A DNA stretch of 64,000 nucleotides from Valencia hispanica (lineage: Eukaryota; Chordata; Actinopteri; Cyprinodontiformes; Valenciidae), in the NCBI GenBank assembly GCA_963556495.2, contig OY747702.1, forward strand, positions 49,580,286 to 49,644,285. Direction: 5' to 3'. The notes under the pieces are model-generated. The model had not been told where the DNA came from, did not search any database, and worked only from the letters and a program-made list of their open reading frames with translations. The position numbers were made by a program, and so were the translations under genes. Positions 55,128 through 64,000 of this stretch are shown here, in pieces. Position 1 is the stretch's first letter; each line of letters opens with the position of its first letter.

Positions 55128-55760
55128 TTGTCTTGTTGCTGTGCTCAATCTTACCATGGCATGAAACTATCTTCCACAACCTCACCTTGGTAGCAGAGTT
55201 AGGCTGTTCCTCTCCCAGTTTTAAGCTACATACACAGCTGTTTCTGTTTCAGTTAATGACTCTTTCAACCGACATGTTACATTGATGATCATCAGCATCT
55301 TTTTGGTATATTTGCTTGATCATAGGGCTGCACAGTGGCATAGTTGGTAGCACTGTTGCCTTGAAGCAAGAAGCCCTGGCCTGGGGTCTTTCTGCATGGA
55401 GTTTGTTCTCCCTGTGCATGCATGAGTTCTCTCCTCCCACAGTCCAAAAACATAACTGTTATGTGAATTGGTCTCTCTACATTGCCCTTAGGAAAGAGGT
55501 TCCTCATCTTCACTTATTTTCTATTTATTTTAAGAGAACAATTCTGGTGGATCTGGAGGGGAATTTGGCGTGCATGGGTGTTTGTCCTGTATGTGTTGCC
55601 CTGTGAATGACCTGCGACCTGTCCAGGGAGTACTACGCCTTTCGCCACGTGACTGCTGGAGATAGGCACCAGACCCCCCGCAACCCTGGGTACAGATGAT
55701 GGATGGTTAATCATACACCTAACTATAATCTTACAAAATCCCTGACTTTGTTAGCATCAA
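55128..55760 (-). mobile_element. Tc1-like fragment (family of 2401-3747) split by a SINE
   Basis: 55128-55324 and 55707-55760 together match 3470-3680: GTTGCTGTGCT, GAAACTATCTTC, ACAACCTCAC, GGTAGCAGAGTT, TTTCAGTTA..GAC, then AATCTTACAAAATCCCTGAC. The transposase body is absent. The interruption is a SINE with a clear duplication. Confidence 0.75.
55325..55706 (+). mobile_element. tRNA-headed SINE with target duplication (copy 1)
   Basis: Starts GGGCTGCACAGTGGCATAGT. The A box TGGCATAGTTGG is intact; the B box region is deleted or altered (AAGAAGCCCTGGCCTGGGG). The body includes TCTTTCTGCATGGAGTTTG, CCCACAGTCCAAAAACATAA, TTGCCCTGTGAATGACCTGC and GACTGCTGGAGATAGGCACC. Flanking TTGATCATA (55316-55324) and TTAATCATA (55707-55715) form a 9-bp duplication with one change. 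Confidence 0.8.
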
Positions 55761-56129
55761 CATTAGTTTTCTCTAAGGTCATTGCGAGTGAACATGGTGC
55801 CATTACAGAAGCCTAGTCATCATTCATTTCTGGTAGTGCCTTCGTCTTTCAGAGGGTGTGAATAAAAATAATATTTTTGTTTAAAAAGTGAGTTTTAAAA
55901 TGGCTTATCTGCAAAATTGTGGAAATGCTGATGGTGATTTATTTGTGTCAAACTTTCAAGACTGCATAAGATTGGTGTTCTGGTTCCCTTGAAGTGTTTT
56001 GCTCATTAAAATCTTTTCAAACAAACAAACAAACCAAATGTTTACACCCGTTACCATTTATATACGCACAGATTCCATCTATGAAAAATTGCACTTATAA
56101 TTCATCTGTCTGTCCATTTCCCCTCTTCC
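55761..56129. other. No feature recognised
   Basis: AT-rich sequence with a short (CAAA)n tract near 56022-56036. Confidence 0.4.
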
Positions 56130-56390
56130 TCTTTCCGCCCTGACAGAAAAGCTGTTGTGTGAAGTGCAATGTCAGGCCCTCCTGCCGCTCGTCGATCATG
56201 ATTTTCCTGGTAGAGCTCTCAATAACTCAGCAGGCCCTCATGCACCATGAGAGTGCAATTAGGTCGAATGACAACTGCATTTTTCTCCTCAGGAATAAAG
56301 TATCGCGTCGTTGGTATTAATCTCAGAGGAGGTTTTCACTGATGTAAAGAAAGGATGCTCACCTGCTGAGCCTGGTACTGTCGCCTGCTT
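56130..56390. other. Complex non-repetitive stretch, possible conserved non-coding element
   Basis: The base composition is balanced and words are complex (AGTGCAATGTCAGGCCCTCC, GCTCGTCGATCATGATTTTC), without open frames or repeat hallmarks, in contrast to neighbours. Two partly similar 20-bp words contain CAGGCCCTC. This is only a hint of constraint. Confidence 0.2.
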
Positions 56391-57129
56391 TCATGTAGCA
56401 GAGAGACAGGAAGAAGATCAGAGCAGGTTGTGTTACTAGTTTTTTTATCTTTTATCAAATACATTTTTGAAACTGGGCCAGTTGCACTTAACTGCTGGCA
56501 CAAACTAAACTAAAGGTCAAACAGTCTTTTTTTATAAAGGCTCAGGACATCAGTAGATGAAGTAAAAAGACACTCCGGGTGCAAAGCCCTTCAAAAAGGT
56601 CAATACGCAATTTCTCCATTCCATGCAAAGTGATTCATGTCTGCACCAAGATTTCATTCGTTTTCTGTTCCTCTGCTCCACATCTGCACATAGCTTCATA
56701 AAATTCAGCAACCCAGTCTTTAATAGTCCCACTGAAAGAAAAACACGTAAAACAGATATTCATCTTGATTCCAGCCTTGATGCAGGACAATAAACTTGAG
56801 TGTAGTAAAGAAGTACTGTTATGGAGACACACATCTCTGATGAGCAAACTTTACAGAAAAAAAGCTCCATTTACATTTTAATGTAGCTTTCTTCTGTACA
56901 GTTTAGAGAGTTTAATGTCCACATTATAACATGTACACGAATACACACAACTGAACAAAGTCAGTATGAAGCAAAGTCTGCTTCATATTTACTGATGGAA
57001 AGATATTGTGCTTGTTTTCTGACACATGCAGATGATGACAAAATTATTCCCAGCCTGGTAAAGGTATTAAAAATATAAAATATTCCTTTATTACAGTAAC
57101 ATAATCTAACATTGAAGTTTTACTCGGCG
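56391..57129. other. No feature recognised
   Basis: AT-rich sequence; minus-strand open frames (56550-56847) lack domains. Confidence 0.4.
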
Positions 57130-57179
57130 AGAAAAAAAAAATCCACCATAAGATTTTTCTTTTAAAGGAAATGCCGGCT

Positions 57180-57235
57180 GCCACAATTATTGGTACAGAT
57201 GATGGATGGTTGATCATACACCTAACTATAAAAAC
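57180..57235. repeat. Second copy of a SINE/Tc1 junction
   Basis: GGTACAGATGATGGATGGTT followed by GATCATACACCTAACTATAA repeats the junction at 55690-55730 (SINE 3' end, target duplication, Tc1 flank). The rest of the SINE is missing. Confidence 0.7.
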
Positions 57236-57289
57236 CTTTAAAATAAATCTAACAAATATTTAGTATTTTCATTAATACTTTTAAAGCTT

Positions 57290-57400
57290 ATTCAGATTCA
57301 GAAAACTTTATTTGTCCCCAGGTGCAATTTAAGTGAGCAGCTTAACGTGCAAGTGCAGACATTTTAAGGTGCAAAAAAGAAGAGGCAGAACAAAATACAA
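57290..57400 (-). mobile_element. LINE tail, minus orientation
   Basis: AGATTCAGAAAACTTTATTTGTCCCC is the complement of a common GGGGACAAATAAAG LINE tail; the following TGCAAGTGCAG..GGTGCAAAAAAG is typical upstream sequence of that tail. Confidence 0.5.
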
Positions 57401-57719
57401 ACTATAAACATTTTCTTGTACTACCATCATTGTGCTAAAAGTTACATTTTTATTTAAACTTAATAGCTAGGTCAACGTCTGTTTGAAAAATTAAATATGC
57501 ACCAAGAAACATTTTTTCTCTTCCTGCAGTTTTTCTCAATGTCATTTATTGATTGTCCTTATTTTTTCCACATCTCTGCAGTGTCTTAAGGTACTAGGAA
57601 TTTAACTGGACACACTTTCCGACCCATGCTTTTAGATTGGTCTTAAAGGATACATTAGTGGATTGGCCATTGTTAAGCACAATAGAAGATCTGTGATTCT
57701 GTTGTCATGAGACTGCCAT

Positions 57720-58545
57720 ACAGCAACATTGTCTTAAGTCAGAGGCTACTTCAGATTTGGCAAGGCAGGCAATTTTATTTGTATAGCACACTTTCAACAA
57801 CAAGGTAATTCAAGGTGCTTTACATGATTAAGGGGTAAAATAAAAATAGCAGTAAAACACAGACAAAGCATATAAAGTAAAAACAGCAATAAAGCAAGAA
57901 GCACACACAAAACATGTGATGCATGAAAACATCACTCAAATGCAGCTCTAAACAGATACGTGTTTAGTTGTGATTTAAAAGAACTCAGTGTTTCAGCAGC
58001 TTTGCAGTTTTCTGGAAGTTTGTTCCAGATTAGAGGAGCATAGAAACTGAAAGCTGCTTCTCTATGTTTGGTTCTAATTCTAGGGATGTTGAGTAGACTG
58101 GAGTTAGAGGGCCTGAGTGGTCTGGTGGTGGTTGGTATAGTAACAGCAGATCTTCAACATATTTCGGTGCTAAGCCATTCAATGATTTATAAACTAGTAA
58201 AAGTATTTTGAAGTCTATTCTCTGAGCTACAGGGAGCCAGTGTAAGGACTTTAGAACTGGGGTGATGTGCTCTACTTTCCTGGTTCTAGTGAGGACGTGA
58301 GCAGCAGCATTCTGGATCAGCTGCGGGTGTATAATTGACTTTTTCGACAGACCTGTGAGAACGCTGTTGCAGTAATCAGGCCGACTAAAGATACAGCCAC
58401 ATTTGCTGCAAATCGGACTGTTACCAGAGATCCTTCCTGCCCACAGCATCACCATCCACAACGTCGTTGAAGTTACTTGGATGATATGAGTTATGACTAT
58501 GTTTAATTTCACTTTTAGGAGAAATAAAGTATTTTTGAAATAAAT
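57720..58545 (+). mobile_element. LINE 3' end (family of the 36.6-kb derivative) split by an L2-like LINE
   Basis: 57720-57762 (CTTAAGTCAGAGGCTACTTC) and about 58400-58545 (CAGAGATCCTTCCTGCCCAC, TTTAATTTCACTTTTAGGAG, AATAAAGTATTTTTGAA) align to the 3' part of the 36636 and 38182 copies. The interruption is the minus-strand LINE at 57763-58395. Confidence 0.65.
57763..58395 (-). mobile_element. L2/CR1-like LINE 3' end (family B), 5'-truncated
   Basis: Minus-strand translation gives DYCNSVLTGLSKKSIIHPQL, IQNAAAHVLTRTRKVEHITP, LKSLHWLPVAQRIDFKILLL and LNGLAPKYVEDLLLLYQPP, the conserved C-terminal part of ORF2, followed after a frameshift by LNIPRIRTKHREAAFSFYAP and the CAAGGTAATTCAAGG complement tail. 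It is longer than the copy at 9045. Confidence 0.9.
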
Positions 58546-60400
58546 TTAACTGAGTGATCTCCCTGTACAAGTTTGGATTTTACTCAACAATTCAGCCTCC
58601 ACAAATATACTCAAAGTATACACATTAGTTTAACTGGTAACAGTGACTGTATGCCTGCTTGTTTGTATTGTGTGTTCCTTTCATATACTGGAAACTTATT
58701 CTGGGATGGACCAGCCACAGACTGCAATAATCTGCTTCAGCTCTGGTTCATATGGCTGTCACATGAAGTAACTGTCTGAGTAAGATGACCTAATGAGAGG
58801 ATCTATTTAAAGGTCTTTCCTCACTCTAAAACAGTCATTTAGGTACCTCAATCTACGCAATAAGTTAACAACAGACAGAAATAAAGTCAAATGAAAAGAA
58901 GTTTCTCAAATTCCAAATGTTGCACAAAATTAAACATCCTTGATCTCATCCTGGATCTCAGCCTCTGATTTTTATCCTATGACCTTAGAAATGTATCCCA
59001 AATCCTAAAACAAACATTACATATTGTTTTTTTGTAAATGCTGCGCACTGTGCTGTAAAGACATGGGTAATGAGCCTTTTTTAAGGAAGACTCAAGCTCA
59101 CTAATGAAAATAAGGAGATCAAGATTTTATATAGCCTGATCACAATTTAGATTTTTACCCTTTGTACATGTTCATTAAAACGCTCCTGACTGCAACACTG
59201 ACTGACATTGTGTTTATTTGTAAGATATTTTTGTGATGTCCTCTACATCTTTGTACTATATTTTCCTGCCTGTGCTGTTACGTGTTTGCTACATTAGTTG
59301 TCACTTTACATGTAGGAACCTTCACAAAATATCAAGCAATGGCATATTTTTATGTATTTACATGGTTTTGGTTATAGAGATGGTATTGAGTTATTCAAGT
59401 CAACTTTGTACGTCACAGAATCAACTACTTGAAATTTGAACTTTTTGTGTTAGTTACGTGTTTGTGTTGCACACGTATCTGCAGTGGCCCACATTATTCT
59501 GTCATCCTTAGAGCCTGCTATTGTTTTCTCTTCTCCAGCGAACATGTCGTGTTTGAAGCCAGCCTTGTGGCTGTAGCTGGTGTCATTGTTGCATCTGAAA
59601 TAGCTCATTTTCAGAGTCAGCTAAATGAGCTTGGAGGCAGATGAGAAATTCCAGGCTCTTGGTTGGGTTTGGTTTTAGAAGTTGTACTCATATATTTTTT
59701 AAAGAGCAATAATCTGCTTTTGATGACTTCTTTATGTATTTAGTGATAGAGAAAATCCACAGAGAAAATGCAGGATGTAGTATTCGGGTGAAACACCATG
59801 AGAACCAACATAACTAAATCACAATTATTCATCACCTACATAATCCTGTTTTTAAAGTTGTATGACAGTTTTTATGACTAAGCTGGAATTAATTATAACT
59901 AAACCTATTTTTTCTTTTGTTGTGATGTCTGTATAAACACCAACCATGAACCATGTTAAGGTGAGTTGCAATTTCAAGAAATACAAACTAGCTTCCACAA
60001 AAGCTAGATTTACAAAAAAATTACATTCTAAGATTAATTGCACATCAGTGCAATGTACAGAAGTTTAAAACTGTAGAACAGCTGCAAAACTACCAAGTTG
60101 TGGAAGAAACCCCAAAAGGTCCTAAGCAACAGACTTCAAAACACCTATGTAAAGCACTTGTGCCATGCGCTATAAAATAAAATAAACCTGAGTTGACTAT
60201 GTAACTGCAAAACACCTACAGAATTACCTATTGAAGACTGGTACCAATGCTTTAGTGACATCTGTGAGATATGCACTAAATAAACAGTACTTCATGGCAT
60301 GATTCCAGATACCCTCCGCTGCTGACTACAAGGAATATCAAAACATCATCTCAAATAGGCCCGAGATATTTAGATAAGATTAGAGTTTTCAAAGACAGTT
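58546..60400. other. No feature recognised
   Basis: AT-rich sequence. Open frames of 60-71 codons have no domains; no repeat ends identified. Confidence 0.4.
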
Positions 60401-60404
60401 CTAT

Positions 60405-60645
60405 TAACTGATAAAACCAAACCGAATCTGTTTGGACAAATAGGCCAACTGAATGCCTGGCATGCTTATGACCGGGCAAATACCATTCCCTACGGTGATG
60501 CATAGAAGTGGGTAACTTATGATCCAGGGCAGTTTCTGTGTGACGGGAACTGGCAGTGCTGTCACTGGATTTCTAGAAGTGCCAAGCCATTTTTGGAGAT
60601 ACTTGATGCAATCTGCTGAGAAAAATAAACCCAGAAGACAGACAT
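60405..60645 (+). pseudogene. Tc1/mariner-like transposase fragment
   Basis: TDKTKPNLFGQIGQLNAWHA then YDRANTIPY near 60410-60490 corresponds to the region around the first catalytic Asp of Tc1-like enzymes (SDE-K-LFG pattern), and FCVTGTGSAVTGFLEVPSHF WRYL near 60530-60610 to the following strand (GxF..GTG). A stop lies between. No inverted ends were found, so this is an old remnant. Confidence 0.5.
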
Positions 60646-62997
60646 AAGGGCACTATAAGCTTACTGCAGAAAATGGGTGAGAAGTTGCATAATTAGTTTG
60701 AGCAAATTAAGATTATTGTTATAAAAGGTCTCTTGTGTGAAGTGGAAGAAATGTGCCTCTCAAACTGATCGCTAGTGGCAGCCATGTCGCAGCTCAAGGT
60801 TGAGGGTGGGTAATGAAAAGGGAAAGTGGAACTTGGTAAGATTAGAGGAGGACGTTTACGATGTGACAGCGTCAAGTAAATATCAAGAGGGGAGCAGATT
60901 CACCTGGTTGAAAACAGTTCATTAAAGGTAGTATACTAAGAAACAAAATTGTGTTTCTCTTGTCTAGAGAAACTCGAAGTAGAGTCTTCCACAGATGTAT
61001 AAGATCAAACAGTGCTTGAGAGTAGAGCAGTGCCTGTCACATGTATTTATGATCAAGTAGCCTGCCTGAGAAATCCATTTAAGTTTTTGGTCAGCAATAA
61101 TGTCTGTCCAACAATCCACATTCAGTCTCCATGGTAATCAACTGTGGTGGAATTCCTCCACCACTTTCAGCACAGCATCCTGTTTTAACCAAGACATTCA
61201 TCACAGCCTTCAGGTATCTCACAACAGAAACACCACATTGTTCCCTCCTTCTCCAAGCACATCTTCACCCACTTAAGGATGTTAGCTGCCAGCCTGTTAA
61301 TATGTACAGCTAGAGTTAGGTGCATCGTTGCTGAGACTGTCTGAAACAAAAACACTACAGTCTTTTACTTGTGGGTGTAAATGCTGCATGTGCGATTGTA
61401 GCTGTAAAAATTACTTTTTGTTGTCAAGGGTTTAAACATTAATTGAAAAAAGCAGTGGCAGAGCTGTGCTATGCAATGCAAATCTGCTCTAATCTAAGCT
61501 CAGCTAATGACTCAACTGCATTGCCTCCTCCTCAAAGCCCACCACTTTCAGTGCATCTTTATCTAGCCAGGGCTCCTCAGTCCTCCATACATCATCGAGG
61601 GCCATCCAATAAAGACAAAACAAAATCTTGAAAAAAGTAAAAACATAAATGCAGTTTGTCTTAGCAAGAAGAACTGCTGTAAACATGCATATCATGAATT
61701 TCAGACAGATAATGAGAGTGGGATATTTCAGAAGATATTTGGGGTTATATTGAGAGAAGCATTAGGTGCTCTTAAATATGTTCATAGCTGCACTGACTTG
61801 ACAAAACAGACCAACACCAGTACATGACATGGGCTTAAAAATCCTCACTGACTGTGTAGACTTCACTCTGGTCCTAGAGCAGATTGGATTTTTTGCCTCT
61901 CCACTTATCCATTATACTCAGCAACCTTAATTTCCAAAATGAGGAATTTACTTTAATATGAAAGCAGGACTGTGGACCTATGAGCAACAGTCCAGTCCCT
62001 TTTCTCATTGGTTCAGGTAAGATTCTTCTGATCTTGTCACTGGTTCAGAAGTGGCATAACATCAGGAATGCAACATTTTTAGTCCATGTTCTTAGTTGGA
62101 TGGCTCTTCAAGCTCTGAACCACTTCAGTGCGGTTGTGGGTGTTTTTGTTGTGGCAATAAGGAACAATAACATTGTTCTAAGGCTAAATTGGGCAGGAAC
62201 AGTTCTTCTGGAGATGTAGTTAAACATGCTAAGATGGTATAAATGGAATGATTGAATGGAAAAGACACCACATTCATGCTATAAAACATGATCTGAATAA
62301 TTGTGTTCAGTAAATTAGGAAAAGCAATGGATAAATATCTAATAATTTCATATTCTTGCTTATAAATTATGACAAATATTTTTGCTGATACGATTTACAG
62401 TTCATACAGAAGTCATGTCTTCTCACTGTGCCGGTTCTTTCTCTGAAATTTACTCTTCCCATGACACTGAGTGCTTCATTGTTTCCTTCTACAAAAGCTG
62501 GTGATTATCTGCTCTGATATGAAAAAAAATCCTCAAGTCTCTTTTAGACTTTCAGTAACAGATAAATGTTGCCAAGACAATGCTTTCAGTATGAAACTGG
62601 AGCTATTGATGTGTGCCACAGGCTTGCTGCTAACCATTGTTACCTATCCTTCACAAACCAAACAGTCAATCTGATAAACAACAGTCTCTAAAGAGTTGAT
62701 AGCAAGACTCCATAGTGCCCAGCTGATTTCTGCTGGATCTGGATTCTGACTCCTAAAAGTCTGTTCTGAGTATACAATTACATCTCTTGAAATAAACAAC
62801 TCAGCTGGGAGCCTTCAATCATACATGCAGTACCTCCTTTCCTTTTGGCTTCACCTTTAAAAGTGTCTTTAATATCATGACAAATGGGAAATGGTAAGCT
62901 GAAGGGCAAAGTTTAAACTTTGTATTGTGTAAAAATGTAAAAAGTTGTAGAGTTTGATTACATTTTTTATCCATCATTCTTAATAGTTCTATACCCA
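60646..62997. other. No feature recognised
   Basis: AT-rich sequence; short open frames without domains on both strands. Confidence 0.4.
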
Positions 62998-63356
62998 TCC
63001 ATCCTAATGCAGGGTTGCGGGGGGTGCTGGTGCCTATCTCCAGCAGTCATGGGGTGAGACGCGGGGTACACCCTGGATAGGTCGCCAGTCCATCGCAGGG
63101 CAACACAGAGACATACAGGACAAACAACCATACACGAACACACTCATATCTAAGGGCAATCTTAGAGAGACCAATTCACCTAACAGTCATGTTTTTGGAC
63201 TGTGGGAGGAAGCCGGAGTACCCGGAGAGAACCCACGCATGCACAGGGAGAACATGCAAACTCCATGCAGAAAGACCCCAGGCCAGGATTTGAACCCAAG
63301 ACCTTCTTGCTGCAAGGCAACAGTGCTACCAACTGCGCCACTGTGCAGCCCAGCAC
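62998..63356 (-). mobile_element. tRNA-headed SINE with 13-bp target duplication (copy 2)
   Basis: On the minus strand the head has a perfect A box (TGGCGCAGTTGG) and a good B box (GGTTCAAATCC), followed by GCATGGAGTTTGCATGTTC, GTACTCCGGCTTCCTCCCAC, GCGATGGACTGGCGACCTAT and a TGGATGG-like end. AGTTCTATACCCA flanks both sides exactly (62985-62997, 63357-63369), showing LINE-machinery retroposition. Both promoter boxes are intact. Confidence 0.9.
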
Positions 63357-63369
63357 AGTTCTATACCCA

Positions 63370-64000
63370 ACTTCAAATTATGCATGAGTAACATTGACAG
63401 GAACATGGTTATTGTTTTAAATGTGGCTCAAAGTTGCACAACAGCAGATGCCTTAAAGAGCATTCCAAATGGGTCTTGTAGAGCTGAAGGTGAAAAGGTG
63501 CTTAGCACCCTGTGAAAGACTGAGGGCAAACAGTTAATCAATTCAGAAATGATGTTTCTGGATATTTTCGTGATCTATGATTCATAAAATCATGAAAGAT
63601 TCACATAACTTCCTGGGAAACATAACTAAAATCTAACAGTGGAACATCTTCTGCACTATATTTGAAACAGACATGATTCAGAATTCATGAGCACTTATAA
63701 CAACTAGAGTCAGTGATCACTGCAGCAACTAAACTCTAACATAAAAAGGTTTCATACATGGAAACACAGCTTCTAAATTGTCTTTCCTTGACCTCAAATC
63801 ATTTAGGATGGGCTCAGTGGAAGTTTACCAATTAGAATCAAAGTTTAATAAAACAATATGCTCGAGGAGTACATGACATGTGCAACTTACAGATCTAAGG
63901 AACCCAAACAACAACTGAGTGTTGGAGAATTCGTTTCTTGTGTCTTGCTTTTGTATGTAACTCATCATTAGCTCCTTTGATTTACGTTATTTCAGCCAAG
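63370..64000. other. No feature recognised
   Basis: AT-rich sequence to the window end; no coding signal or repeat ends. Confidence 0.4.

Noticed and set aside
58546..62997. Numerous 60-79 codon frames
   Set aside because: At chance frequency for this length of AT-rich DNA, with no domains or splice context, apart from the Tc1/mariner-like remnant reported at 60405.

Overview
This window is vertebrate nuclear DNA, almost certainly from a teleost fish. It is AT-rich, has no operons or long host open reading frames, and is built mostly from nested transposable elements of kinds typical of fish: Tc1-like and hAT DNA transposons, TTAA-flanked MITEs, CR1/L2-like LINEs with an esterase ORF1, a Penelope-like element, tRNA-headed SINEs and solo-LTR-like units. 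No complete host gene was recognised. Two short stretches (5508-5592 and about 39886-40215) look like possible exons of unknown genes. The longest credible coding region is a Tc1-like transposase (42201-43213) with one N-terminal frameshift.

Layout: 1-2400 is mostly unique, with a CRE/TATA promoter-like patch near 1804-1842. 2401-4980 is a nest of Tc1-like, hAT and TTAA-type pieces. 6200-12850 is an RTE-like LINE fragment split by a 5,959-bp element (6824-12782) with long inverted arms, heptamer arrays, perfect termini and a 6-bp target duplication. 13-16 kb holds SINE and LINE tails. 16664-27228 is a 10.6-kb TTAA-flanked unit whose inverted arms (1.44 and 0.87 kb) each contain an internally deleted THAP zinc-finger exon pointing inward; Kolobok is the best family guess. 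27-34 kb carries LTR-like units, LINE tails, and a hAT-type element with a TTAA MITE and a 56-bp-arm palindrome nested inside. 34.3-36 kb holds the C-terminal exons of a hAT transposase pseudogene, with an 82-bp intron, split by a hAT MITE. 36.6-38.7 kb has two copies of one internally deleted LINE derivative. 41-44.7 kb holds an L2 tail, the best Tc1-like element, a second Tc1 remnant and a solo LTR. 47-50.5 kb is an LTR-like unit with a two-level nest, followed by a Penelope-like element with inverted ends. 50.8-54.7 kb is a nearly full-length but decayed L2/CR1-like LINE. 55-63.4 kb has two SINEs with clear target duplications, LINE tails and a mariner remnant among otherwise featureless sequence.

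The genes do not form a pathway. What is informative is the order of insertion: several empty/filled site comparisons between inverted arms give exact element boundaries without any database. The two large inverted-arm elements, both with inward-facing exon-like sequence in their arms, are the most likely under-described features. All family names are from motifs and end structure read by eye; no database search was possible.
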